This document shows, one piece after another, positions 12,552-22,266 of a DNA stretch of 64,000 nucleotides. The DNA is from Microthrixaceae bacterium (GTDB taxonomy: Bacteria > Actinomycetota > Acidimicrobiia > Acidimicrobiales > Microtrichaceae): positions 62,001 through 126,000 of the forward strand of contig JACJWI010000006.1 of the NCBI GenBank assembly GCA_020637215.1, read 5' to 3'. Each line of letters opens with the position of its first letter. Positions within the stretch are counted from its first letter, which is position 1. The translations under genes were made by a program, and so were the position numbers. A model generated the notes under the pieces. It was not told the origin of the DNA. It was given only the letters and a program-made list of their open reading frames with translations, and made no database searches.

Positions 12552-15014
12552 ATGGCTCGGATCCCCCGCCCCCTCGCGGCCCTCGTCGGACTGGGTCTGC
12601 TGGCGTCGCTGACCGTGGCATGCAGCGGAACCGCCCGCGACGCTCCCCCACTGCTGCTACCGGTCAACTCGGCGCCGACCACCGTCTACGACGCCAAGGG
12701 GCGGCCCATCACGGTGCTGCGAGACGAGAACCGCACCAGCATCCCCCTGGAGCAGATCCCCAACATCACCCGCACCGCGGTGGTCGCGATCGAGGACTCC
12801 CGGTTCTGGTCACATCGCGGCGTGGATCCCCGCGCCATCGCACGGGCCGCCAGCTCGAACGCCGAGGAGGGCGAAACCGGCCAGGGCGGCTCGACCATCA
12901 CCCAGCAGTACGTGAAGACCGCTCTGCTGTCACCCGAGAAGACGCTGCAACGCAAGCTCGAAGAGGCGTCGATGGCGCTGTCGATCGAGCGCAACTACTC
13001 CAAGGAGCTCATCCTCGAGCTCTACCTCAACACGATCTACTTCGGAGACGGCGCCTACGGGATCGACGCGGCGGCCCGCTCGTACTTCGGGATCCCCGCC
13101 AGCGAGCTCGACCTGGCCCAGTCCGCCCTGCTCGCCGGCCTGATCCAGGCCCCGTCCCGCTACGACCCCAGACGCCACCCCGAAGCGGCGTTCAAGCGGC
13201 GCAACGTGGTGCTCGCCCGGATGCTCGAGCTCGGCGACATCACCCAGACCCAGCACGACGCCGCGCTGATGACGCCGGTGACGCTGGCGCCGCCCCAGCC
13301 GCTCCCCGAACAGGTCCCGTACCCGGCCGCGCACTTCGTCGATGCCGTCAAGGAGTACCTGCTGAAGGACTCGAAGGTGCTCGGCGACACCCAGGGCGAG
13401 CGCTACAACAACCTCTACCGAGGTGGGCTCCGGATCCACACCACGATCGACCTCGACCTACAGGCCCAGGCCGAGCAGTCGATCGCCCAGGTGCTGCCCC
13501 GACAGGGCGTCGACCCCAAGATGCCCGATGCCGCGCTGGTGTCGATCGACCCGGCAACCGGTGAGGTCAAGGCCATGGTCGGCGGACGCGACTACTTCGG
13601 AACGTCCGACTACCGCCAGACCAACCTGGCCCGCGGCGCCGGCCGTCAGACCGGCTCCGCGTTCAAGCCCATCGTGCTCGCCGCCGCGCTCGACAACGGC
13701 GTCTCACCCGAGAAGCTCTTCGACGCTCCGTCCGCCCAGGTGCACAAGCTGGCCGACGGCACCACCTGGAAGGTCAAGGGCGGAGGGATCGGCCGCGGGA
13801 CCATGGCGCAGTGCACGGTGGTGTCGTCCAACACCTGCTACGCCAACATCGTGTTGGACCCCGAGGTCGGCGCCCAACGATCGGTCGACATGGCCAAGGC
13901 TCTCGGCGTCGTCGACACCAAGCTGTCGGCGGTGCCTTCGGCGGTGCTCGGCACCAACAACGCCACGGTGCAGGACATGGCGTCGGTGTACGCCACCTTC
14001 GCCAACCAGGGGGTGTACGTCCCGCCGGTGCTCGTCAACCGGATCGACCGACCCGACGGCACCATGCTCTACCAGCACGACCACACCCAGAAGAAGGTGC
14101 TCGAGCCCGAGGTGGCGGCGCAGATCTCGACGATCCTGCCCGGCGTGATCGAGGGCGGCACCGGCACCCGGGCCAACATCGGTCGACCGGCAGCGGGCAA
14201 GACCGGATCGTCGCAGAACAACGTCGACGGCTGGTTCTGCGGCTACGTCCCCCAGCTGGCCACCGCGGTGTGGGTCGGCTTCGCCCAGCCCCGGGCCGGC
14301 AAGGACGGGAAGCTGCGACCGGTCCCGATGACGTCTCCCAACACGCGGATCACGGTCTTCGGCGGCACCTACCCGGCACAGATCTGGGCGTCGTTCATGA
14401 GCAAGGCCGTGCACGACCTGCCGGTGGAGCCCCTCGTCGATCCGCTGGCGGCCGCACCCACCACGACGACGGTCCCGCCCTCGAACGAGGCGCTCCTCAG
14501 CCCGGTCACCGTCCCCCGCGACGCCAAGGTCCCCGACGTGGGCGGCAAGGACACCCGCAAGGCGATCGCCGCGGTGCGCTCGGCCGGGTTCGTCGCCGTG
14601 CGCGTGGACGCCACCGTCGCCGGGGTGGGTCCGGGGATCGTCACCGGTCAGAGCCCGGCTCCGGGAGCGGCGGCCGCGGCCGGCTCCACCGTGTTCATCG
14701 AGTCGACCCCCGGCACCTTCGTCCCGCCCGACGCTGTGCCCGACGTCATCGGCTTCGGGACCGGCCAGGCCCGCCAGCAGCTCGAGTCCCTCGGGTTCAC
14801 CGTCACGTTGGAGCCGCTCGCGGCGCCGGAGGCGGCGCGGCGCAAGGACGGCCAGCCCTTCGAGGCGGGACAGGTGTGGCGCAGCACACCGGCGGCCGGG
14901 ATCGCTGCGGTCGACGGCAAGGTCGTTCTCGCCTACCAGGTCGCCAGCGCCGCGCCACCGACGTCGGCTGCGCCGTCGACGAGCGCCCCCCGCCGCCCCG
15001 CCGCCAACGACTGA
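12552..15014 (+). CDS. Class A penicillin-binding protein with PASTA domains
   Basis: Bifunctional peptidoglycan glycosyltransferase/transpeptidase acting outside the membrane, 820 residues. The N-terminus has one short hydrophobic leader ending LTVACSG (C24), which could be a lipoprotein-type or an ordinary anchor. The glycosyltransferase domain (about 40-230) has EDSRFWSHRG (E81), GGSTITQQYVK and ELYLNTIYFGDGAYG. The transpeptidase domain (about 320-620) has the active serine in TGSAFK (S369), SSN near 430 and KTGS (K550). Two PASTA modules follow (about 660-800) and then a Pro/Ser/Ala-rich tail. The ATG has only a weak GGAT site. It is followed by a hairpin repeat and a small membrane protein gene on the same strand. 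Confidence 0.92.
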   Translation: MARIPRPLAALVGLGLLASLTVACSGTARDAPPLLLPVNSAPTTVYDAKGRPITVLRDENRTSIPLEQIPNITRTAVVAIEDSRFWSHRGVDPRAIARAASSNAEEGETGQGGSTITQQYVKTALLSPEKTLQRKLEEASMALSIERNYSKELILELYLNTIYFGDGAYGIDAAARSYFGIPASELDLAQSALLAGLIQAPSRYDPRRHPEAAFKRRNVVLARMLELGDITQTQHDAALMTPVTLAPPQPLPEQVPYPAAHFVDAVKEYLLKDSKVLGDTQGERYNNLYRGGLRIHTTIDLDLQAQAEQSIAQVLPRQGVDPKMPDAALVSIDPATGEVKAMVGGRDYFGTSDYRQTNLARGAGRQTGSAFKPIVLAAALDNGVSPEKLFDAPSAQVHKLADGTTWKVKGGGIGRGTMAQCTVVSSNTCYANIVLDPEVGAQRSVDMAKALGVVDTKLSAVPSAVLGTNNATVQDMASVYATFANQGVYVPPVLVNRIDRPDGTMLYQHDHTQKKVLEPEVAAQISTILPGVIEGGTGTRANIGRPAAGKTGSSQNNVDGWFCGYVPQLATAVWVGFAQPRAGKDGKLRPVPMTSPNTRITVFGGTYPAQIWASFMSKAVHDLPVEPLVDPLAAAPTTTTVPPSNEALLSPVTVPRDAKVPDVGGKDTRKAIAAVRSAGFVAVRVDATVAGVGPGIVTGQSPAPGAAAAAGSTVFIESTPGTFVPPDAVPDVIGFGTGQARQQLESLGFTVTLEPLAAPEAARRKDGQPFEAGQVWRSTPAAGIAAVDGKVVLAYQVASAAPPTSAAPSTSAPRRPAAND

Positions 15015-15027
15015 CCTGGGCCCGACC

Positions 15028-15083
15028 CCCGTTCTGTAGTGCGAGATCCAGGCGTTCGTGTGGATCTCGCACTACAGAACGGG
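15028..15083. repeat. Long hairpin repeat, copy 1
   Basis: A perfect 23-bp inverted repeat (15028-15050 with 15061-15083) with a 10-base loop. Its ends, CCCGTTCTGT and ACAGAACGGG, are shared with two other hairpins at 15727-15780 and 24284-24337. It lies 14 bp after the penicillin-binding protein stop, so it may also end transcription. Confidence 0.85.
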
Positions 15084-15143
15084 AGGGGTGACGTCGGTCC
15101 GCCGCTTCGACCCGGTCGGGGCACCGCTGGCAAGCTGGGGCCC

Positions 15144-15710
15144 GTGGGTTCCACCGCTTCCGACGAGCAGACCTCGAACGACACGCCGGGCTCGGCTCCG
15201 GCCCCCGGCCGCCGCCGGTGGTTGCTCATCGCCGGGATGCTGTTCGCCGTGGCCACGTTCGGGGTCTGGATCTACGCCCTGTTCATCTACGACCCCGGGT
15301 TGATGATCGACGAACTGTCGGACCGGCGGTTCCCGAAGGCGGCCGAGCAGATCTGCCACCGGGCCCGGGTCAAGATCGAGAAGCTCCCGACGGCTGACCA
15401 GACCGAGGACAACCGAGATCGGGCCGCCGTCGTCGACCAGGCCAACGACGCGCTCCGCCAGATGACCGACGAGCTCCAGACCGCGGTGCCCCAGGACCAG
15501 GGCCGGATCACCACCGGGATCCAGCAGTGGGTCGAGGACTGGAACACCTACATCGGCGACCGCGACGACTACGCCGACCAGCTGCGAGACGACCCCGACA
15601 CGCGGTTCACCGAGTCACTCAAGTCGAACCGCCAGATCTCACGGGCGATCGACGCCTTCGCCATGGTGAACCGCATGGACAGCTGCGCTGTCCCCGGCGA
15701 CGTCGGCTGA
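15144..15710 (+). CDS. Small single-span membrane protein, unknown function
   Basis: About 188 residues from the GTG at 15144. A Ser/Pro-rich cytoplasmic start is followed by basic GRRR and one strong helix (WLLIAGMLFAVATFGVWIYALFIY, split here at about residues 25-48), then a mostly alpha-helical, acidic domain rich in Asp, Gln and Arg with two Cys residues (ICHRA and SCAVP). I do not recognise the family. An earlier ATG at 15039 would start inside the hairpin repeat and is unlikely. It lies between the penicillin-binding protein gene and the converging NUDIX gene. Confidence 0.65.
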   Translation: MGSTASDEQTSNDTPGSAPAPGRRRWLLIAGMLFAVATFGVWIYALFIYDPGLMIDELSDRRFPKAAEQICHRARVKIEKLPTADQTEDNRDRAAVVDQANDALRQMTDELQTAVPQDQGRITTGIQQWVEDWNTYIGDRDDYADQLRDDPDTRFTESLKSNRQISRAIDAFAMVNRMDSCAVPGDVG

Positions 15711-15720
15711 ACTGACCCCC

Positions 15721-16356
15721 TCAACTCCGTTCTGTTCGTTCGATCACACCGTCAGCGGTGTGATCGAACGAACAGAACGGGTGGGCGGCGCGGGCGAGGC
15801 GGAGGATCCCCTCCTCGTCGACCGCGCCGGGCAGCTCGTCCCAGGTGACCCACCGCAGCGCCAGCGACTCGTGGTTGCCCACCTCGACAGCCCCCGGCGG
15901 AGCGACGACCACGAATCGCACGTCGAGGTGCAGGTGCTCGCCCAGGGCGTCGCGGTGGTCGACGGGGTGGATGTCGACGTCGACCGCTGGCACCAGGACC
16001 CGCAACCCGGTGATCCCGGTCTCCTCGGTCGCCTCCCGCAGCGCCACCCCCGCCAGCCGGTGGTCGCCGTCCGCGTGCCCGCCCGGCTGGAGCCAGCGAC
16101 GGAGTTTGGCGTGCAGCATCAGCAGGACCCGTTCGCCCTCCGAGTCGACGACGAGGGCCGAGCCCGTCAGGTGCCCCGGAGCCGTCGTCCGGTCAGCGAG
16201 GGCGGCGCCGTGGGTGTCGAGCAGCTCGAGCACCCGGGCCCGATCGGCCTCCTGGGCGGGGTCGATCACCGCCTCCTCCAACGACCGGCGCGACACCTCC
16301 GGATCCCGGCTGGACGAAAGGCGCGGGTCGCCGGACGACAACCACAGAGCGGTCAC
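15721..16356 (-). CDS. NUDIX hydrolase
   Basis: 211-residue hydrolase of the NUDIX superfamily, which cleaves nucleoside diphosphates linked to another group. The box reads GGHADGDHRLAGVALREATEETGI in shape (about residues 91-114), written here in parts: the REATEETGI half is canonical, while the Glu expected seven residues before it is replaced by His. The GTG start overlaps the glycosylase stop as GTGA, so it is the last gene of the arg operon. The final ~17 codons lie inside hairpin repeat copy 2, so the C-terminal tail (CSFDHTADGVIERTERS) is repeat-encoded. The substrate is unknown. Confidence 0.8.
   Translation of the reverse strand: MTALWLSSGDPRLSSSRDPEVSRRSLEEAVIDPAQEADRARVLELLDTHGAALADRTTAPGHLTGSALVVDSEGERVLLMLHAKLRRWLQPGGHADGDHRLAGVALREATEETGITGLRVLVPAVDVDIHPVDHRDALGEHLHLDVRFVVVAPPGAVEVGNHESLALRWVTWDELPGAVDEEGILRLARAAHPFCSFDHTADGVIERTERS
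15727..15780. repeat. Long hairpin repeat, copy 2, inside the NUDIX 3' end
   Basis: A perfect 25-bp inverted repeat (15727-15751 with 15756-15780) and TCAG loop, ending in CCGTTCTGTTCG and its complement. It spans the last codons of the NUDIX gene and lies in the convergent gap with the small membrane protein gene, a suitable place for a two-way terminator. Confidence 0.85.
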
Positions 16357-16967
16357 GAGCCACCTCCGGACGGTCGTCCCCGCGACACGCCGGGATGTCC
16401 GGGAACCAGGAACCGCCAGCGGTGCTCCACCCCCCGGGTGATGCCGACCCGGGTCGTGCGGACCGGTCGGGCCGGAGGGCCCACGTCGTCACGAACCAGC
16501 CGGATCCGGGAGCGGCGCCCGCACAGGTCGACGCCGTCGTCGGCCCCGGTGATGGCGAGCGCCGCGCACAACTTGCCGGGACCGTTGGCCAGATCGACGT
16601 CCCGAGCGATGCCGGGCCGATCCCCCCGCATCCGCTCCAGCCCCGCGACCGGTTCGACGGCCCGGATCAGGACCGCTTCGGCCACCCCGTCGACTCCGGC
16701 GACCACGTTCGCGCACCAGTGGATGCCGTAGGAGCGGTACACGTACAGCAGGCCGGGCGGCCCGAACATGGTGGCGTTGCGGGCGGTTGGGCCCCGGTAG
16801 GCGTGGCTCGCCGGGTCACGTTCACCCCGGTACGCCTCCACCTCGACGATGCGGCCGACCCGCACTGAGCCGTCGGTGTCGCTCACCGACACGAGCGCGT
16901 TCAACAGGCGAGGCGCGACCACGGTCGAGTCGCCGACCAGGTCACGACGCGGGAACGGCCGACTCAC
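16353..16967 (-). CDS. mpg: 3-methyladenine DNA glycosylase (AAG/MPG family)
   Basis: Base-excision repair enzyme that removes alkylated purines from DNA. The product is 204 residues, standard for the bacterial AAG/MPG fold. Visible family blocks are VEVEAYRGERDPASHAYRG (with the catalytic-type Glu), MFGPPGLLYVYRSYGIHWCANVV, AEAVLIRAVEP, and LANGPGKLCAALAI near the DNA-binding face. The GTG start overlaps the argH stop (GTGA), and its own stop overlaps the NUDIX start the same way. It is therefore translated as part of the arginine operon, although its function is unrelated. Confidence 0.92.
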   Translation of the reverse strand: MSRPFPRRDLVGDSTVVAPRLLNALVSVSDTDGSVRVGRIVEVEAYRGERDPASHAYRGPTARNATMFGPPGLLYVYRSYGIHWCANVVAGVDGVAEAVLIRAVEPVAGLERMRGDRPGIARDVDLANGPGKLCAALAITGADDGVDLCGRRSRIRLVRDDVGPPARPVRTTRVGITRGVEHRWRFLVPGHPGVSRGRPSGGGS

Positions 16968-18423
16968 CCGGCCGGCTGCGGATGGGCGCCCTCGGCGAGG
17001 ACCGACCAGCGGGCCCGCTCAGCCGCGATGCGCTCGGCCAGACGACCGCGCTGGGCCGCGACCGGCTCGGGGCCTCCCCCGCCCGGGCTGGCGCGGTTGG
17101 CCGTGCCCGCCCCGGGCCGGAGCAGGGCCACGCCCCGCTCGCCCAGCTCCGGTTCGGCGGCGACGAGGTCGACCAGGGGGATGCCCTCGTCGAGGGACCG
17201 ACGCACCAGCGCCCCGACGATGCCATGAGCCGATCGGAACGGGACGCCGTCGGTGACCAGCAGCTCGGCCAGGTCGGTCGCCGCCGCATACGGCGAGTCC
17301 GCCGCCGCCGCCATCGGCTCGGGTCGGAAGGTGATCGTCGCGTACAGACCGGTCATCGCGAGCAGCGCCAGGCGAACCGTGTCGAGCGCGTCGAACAGCG
17401 GCTCCTTGTCCTCCTGGAGGTCGCGGTTGTACGCGAGCGGCAACGACTTCATGGTGGCGAGGAAGCCGGTCAGGTCACCGATCAGGCGACCGGCCTTGCC
17501 CCGAGCCAACTCGGCGACGTCGGGGTTCTTTTTCTGCGGCATCATCGACGAGCCGGTCGCGTAGGTGTCGTCGAGGACGGCGAAGCCGAACTCGTCGCTG
17601 GTCCACAGGACGATCTCCTCGCCCATCCGCGACAGGTGCAGGCCGATCGTCGTGCACACGAACAGCGACTCGGCGACGAAGTCGCGGTCCGAGGTGGCGT
17701 CGAGGGAGTTCTCGAACCGCGCCGGGAACCCGGCGTCCGCCGCGGTCGCGTCGGGATCGAGCGGCAGCGACGACCCGGCCAGCGCGCCGGCGCCGAGCGG
17801 CGACACGTGGGTGCGGCGCCGGCAGTCGGCCAGGCGGTCGACGTCTCGCAGCAGCGCCCAGGCGTGCGCCATCAGGTGATGCGCCAGCAGCACCGGCTGG
17901 GCCCGCTGGAGGTGCGTGTAGCCCGGCAGGCGCACCGGGTCACCGTCGACGCCGCCGGTCAGGGATCGGTCGGCCCGATCGGCGAGCACGTCGACGAGGC
18001 CGAGAACCAGCTCGGCGGTCGCCGCCATCTGGCCCACCACGTGGTGGCGGAACGCGGTGGCGACCTGGTCGTTGCGCGACCGGCCGGTGTGGATCTTGCC
18101 GCCGACCGGGCCGACCAGCTCGGTGACCCGGCGTTCGATGGCGGTGTGGACGTCCTCGTCGGAGGCGACGAAGTCGAGCACGCCGGTCCGGTACTCCATC
18201 TCGACCGAGTCCAGGCCACCGAGGAGGGCGGCCAGCTCCCCCTCGTCGATGAGGCCCGCCCGGTGCAGACCCCGGACGTGCGCCTTGGAGCAGGCGACGT
18301 CGTCGGGCAGGAGACGCTGGTCGTAGCTGAGCGACTCGGTGAACTCGACGAGCGCCTCGGCGGGCGGGACGTCGAACCGACCGTGCCAGAGCTGGCCCCG
18401 ATCGGTGGGCGAGCCGTCCTCGG

Positions 18424-18427
<4 letters not shown>
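16964..18427 (-). CDS. argH: Argininosuccinate lyase
   Basis: Last step of arginine synthesis: argininosuccinate to arginine and fumarate, in the cytosol. 487 residues, slightly longer than the usual ~460. The fumarase/aspartase-superfamily signature GSSMMPQKKNPD is present, with TGRSRNDQVAT and GYTHLQRAQPV (catalytic-type His). The ATG at 18427 overlaps the argG stop (ATGA), and the protein starts MTEDGSPTDRGQLWHGRF, the family's normal start. Translation is likely coupled to argG. Confidence 0.96.
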
Positions 18428-19620
<1,193 letters not shown>

Positions 19621-19639
19621 GTTCTGTCGTCCTTTCGAT

Positions 19640-19708
19640 CAGGCCGGTCCGGCCAGTTTGCGTTCAGGCCGGTTCGGCCAGTTCCAGATCAGGCCAGTCC
19701 GGCCAACT
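19640..19708. repeat. Three 25-bp direct repeats at the argR 3' end
   Basis: Near-identical 19-base units begin at 19640, 19665 and 19690, exactly 25 bp apart. Each holds an imperfect palindrome of GGCCGGTCCGGCC type. The rightmost copy encodes the last residues and stop codon of ArgR, so the array looks like tandem copying of the gene's 3' end. It fills the argR-argG gap. Confidence 0.85.
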
Positions 19709-20153
19709 GTTGCAGCTGAAGGGCCACCGGGTCGCCCTGGCCCTCACGGGCGATCACCAGGAGCGTGTCGTCACCGGCAACGGTGCCGACGACCCCGTCG
19801 AGCCCGTTTCGGTCGATGGCCGACGCCACGACGTGCGCGGAGCCGGGCGGGGTGCGCAGCACGACCAGGTCACCGGAGCGCTCGACCTCGACCAGCCAGT
19901 CGCCGAGGACCCGCCGGAGGTGGTCCTGGGGGCTGACCTGCTCACGGGGCAGCTCGGGGATGGCGTACACGGTGTCGCCGCCGGGGACCCGGACCTTGAT
20001 CGCCCCGAGCTCCTCGAGGTCACGGCTGACCGTGGCCTGCGTCACGGTGACGCCGTCGGCCGCGAGCAGCTCGGTCAACTGCGCCTGGTTGGTGACGCGG
20101 TGCTCGACGAGCAGCCGACCGATGCGGTGCTGACGCTGCTGCTTGCCTGCCAT
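19689..20153 (-). CDS. argR: Arginine repressor
   Basis: Hexameric arginine-responsive regulator of arginine biosynthesis genes. 154 residues. The N-terminal winged-helix domain includes RVTNQAQLTELLAADGVTVTQATVSRDLEELGAIKV with the SRDLEELG recognition segment (about residues 40-48), quoted in pieces. The C-terminal oligomerisation and arginine-binding domain has GSAHVVASAIDR and the GTVAGDDTLLVI block with the paired Asp residues that contact arginine. The ATG at 20153 overlaps the argF stop (TGATG). Its place inside the operon implies autoregulation together with argC onward. Confidence 0.95.
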   Translation of the reverse strand: MAGKQQRQHRIGRLLVEHRVTNQAQLTELLAADGVTVTQATVSRDLEELGAIKVRVPGGDTVYAIPELPREQVSPQDHLRRVLGDWLVEVERSGDLVVLRTPPGSAHVVASAIDRNGLDGVVGTVAGDDTLLVIAREGQGDPVALQLQQLAGLA

Positions 20154-21094
20154 CAGGAGGTTCCGCCCCGTTCGGGGTCCTGATCGGTACTCAGCTCGGC
20201 GAGCCACAACAGCAGGCCGCGGGCCGAGTGCATCCGGTTGTGGGCCTGGGGCCAGATCCGGCTCCGGGGGCCGTCGAGGACGCCGTCGGTCGCCTCGTCA
20301 CCGCGGTGCGCCGGCAGGCAGTGCAGGAACACCGCGCCGTCACCCGCCGCGTCCATCAGGGACTCGTCGACGCGCCACCGGGCGAAGGCCTCCTGGCGGA
20401 TCCGCTTCTCCTCCTCCTGACCCATCGAGTACCAGGCGTCGGTGTAGATCGCATCCGCGCCGGAGGCGGCCTCGGTCGGTTCGTCGACGACGGTGAGGTC
20501 GGTGCCCGCCGAGCGGATCCGGTCGGTCGACGTGTCGTCGAAGCGGTAGCCGGGAGGGCTCGAGATCCGGAACGCCGCGCCGACCAGGCCGCAGCCGATG
20601 GCGAGCGAGCGGGCGACGTTGTTGGCGTCGCCGACATAGGTGACGGTCAACCCGTCGAGTCGGCCGAAGCACTGGCGCAACGTCAGCAGGTCGGCCAGGG
20701 TCTGCACCGGGTGGGCGTCGTCGGAGAGCAGGTTCACCACCGGCACCGACGCCACCGACGCCATGCGCTCGAGCTTGTGGTGCTCGAACACCCGGGCGCC
20801 GATGACACGGCCGTAGCCCGACATGAGACGGCCCAGGTCCTCGGCGGTCTCGCGGGTGTCGATGCCGACCTCGGACCCTGACAGGCTGACCGGATGACCG
20901 CCGAGCTGGTCGATCGCCATCTCCATCGAGGTGCGGGTGCGCGCCGAGGGCTTCTCGAACAGCAGCACGCCGCCGCTGCCGGCCAGGACCGGCGGCGGAT
21001 CGGTCAGCTCGGCCAGATCGAGGATGCGGGCGAGCTCGACCGCGCTCAGATCGTCGACCTCGAGCAGGTGCCGCAGCGGCGGGTTCGCACTCAT
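20153..21094 (-). CDS. argF: Ornithine carbamoyltransferase
   Basis: Transfers the carbamoyl group from carbamoyl phosphate to ornithine, giving citrulline. 313 residues. The carbamoyl-phosphate loop is SARTRTSME (equivalent of STRTR), with the ornithine-side blocks DDAHPVQTLADLLT and FLHCLPAHRGDE. The ATG overlaps the argD stop (TGATG). Its carbamoyl phosphate would come from CarAB, encoded at 54814-59928. Confidence 0.95.
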   Translation of the reverse strand: MSANPPLRHLLEVDDLSAVELARILDLAELTDPPPVLAGSGGVLLFEKPSARTRTSMEMAIDQLGGHPVSLSGSEVGIDTRETAEDLGRLMSGYGRVIGARVFEHHKLERMASVASVPVVNLLSDDAHPVQTLADLLTLRQCFGRLDGLTVTYVGDANNVARSLAIGCGLVGAAFRISSPPGYRFDDTSTDRIRSAGTDLTVVDEPTEAASGADAIYTDAWYSMGQEEEKRIRQEAFARWRVDESLMDAAGDGAVFLHCLPAHRGDEATDGVLDGPRSRIWPQAHNRMHSARGLLLWLAELSTDQDPERGGTS

Positions 21095-22266
21095 CAGTTC
21101 TCGTCACCTTCCAGGATCTCGGCCACGGTCTCGGCGATCGACGAGGTGCCCGAGCGGAGCTCGGCGTCGTCGATCAGCAGGCTGGGGGCAAGGCGCAGGG
21201 CCGTCGGCGTGACGGCGTTGACGACCACGCCCCGGCCGAGCAGCTCCGAGCACAGCTGCCGGGCGTCGACGGCCACCTCGACGGCGATCAGGGCGCCGAG
21301 GCCCCGGACGTCGAGCACCCCGGGTGCAGCGGTCAGCTCCGACGCGACGACCTCACCGATGTGACGGGCCCGGGCCGGTACGTCCCGGTCCTCCATCACC
21401 GCCAGGACCGCTCGGGCCGCCGCGGTCGCCAGCGGTTGACCGCCGTAGGTGGTGGCGTGGTCGCCGGGCTCGAAGGCGGCGGCGACATCGGCGCGGGCCC
21501 AGCAGGCCCCGATGGGCACGCCGTTGCCCAACGCCTTGGCCATCGTGACCACGTCGGGCACCACACCGAAGTGCTGATGCGCGAACCAGGCGCCGCAGCG
21601 GCCCAGGCCGGTCTGCACCTCGTCGACCATGAACAGCACGCCGCGCTCGTCGCACAGGTCCCGGACGCCCCGGAAGTACTCGACGGTGGCCGGGTTCACC
21701 CCACCTTCACCCTGGACCGGCTCCAACAGCACCGCCGCGACCGACGGGTCGATCGCCGCGGCCAGGGCGTCGAGGTCGTCCCAGGCGACGTGGACGAAAC
21801 CGTCGGGCAGCGGTTGGAACGGCTCGTGCTTGGCGGGCTGGCCGGTGGCGTGCAGCGTGGCGAGCGTCCGACCGTGGAAGCTGCCGAGAGCCGAGACGAC
21901 CTTGTAGCGGCCGGCCGGCGCGCCGGCCCAACGACGGGCCAGCTTGATGGCGCACTCGTTGGCCTCGGCGCCCGAGTTGGCGAAGAACACCTGGCCACCC
22001 CCGCCGAGGAGCCGGTCGAGGGTGGCGGCGACCTGCGGGCCGGGGACCGTGCCGAACAGGTTGGAGACGTGCAGCAACGTGCGGGCCTGTTCAGCCAGGG
22101 CGTCGGCCACATCCGGATGCGAGTGCCCGAGCGAGGTCACCGCCAGACCCGACAGCAGGTCGAGGTATGCCCGGCCGGTGTCGTCGTAGAGCCAGGACCC
22201 CTCGCCGCGCACGAAGGTGACCGGCGCCGGCGGGTAGGTCGACATGAGCGGCGACGACGCGGTCAC
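21094..22266 (-). CDS. argD: Acetylornithine aminotransferase
   Basis: PLP-dependent class III aminotransferase converting N-acetylglutamate semialdehyde to N-acetylornithine. 390 residues. Landmarks are NSGAEANECAIKLAR, SFHGRTLATL, the VDEVQTGLGRCG segment with the PLP-binding Asp, and the PLP lysine in TMAKALGNGVP (about residue 235). The GTG start at 22266 overlaps the argB stop by four bases. A later ATG (MSTYPPAP, 22245) is an alternative. Confidence 0.95.
   Translation of the reverse strand: MTASSPLMSTYPPAPVTFVRGEGSWLYDDTGRAYLDLLSGLAVTSLGHSHPDVADALAEQARTLLHVSNLFGTVPGPQVAATLDRLLGGGGQVFFANSGAEANECAIKLARRWAGAPAGRYKVVSALGSFHGRTLATLHATGQPAKHEPFQPLPDGFVHVAWDDLDALAAAIDPSVAAVLLEPVQGEGGVNPATVEYFRGVRDLCDERGVLFMVDEVQTGLGRCGAWFAHQHFGVVPDVVTMAKALGNGVPIGACWARADVAAAFEPGDHATTYGGQPLATAAARAVLAVMEDRDVPARARHIGEVVASELTAAPGVLDVRGLGALIAVEVAVDARQLCSELLGRGVVVNAVTPTALRLAPSLLIDDAELRSGTSSIAETVAEILEGDEN

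Noticed and set aside
19640..19708. ArgR operator array
   Set aside because: The units are GC-rich GGCCGG palindromes unlike AT-rich ARG boxes, and one of them is coding sequence of argR.
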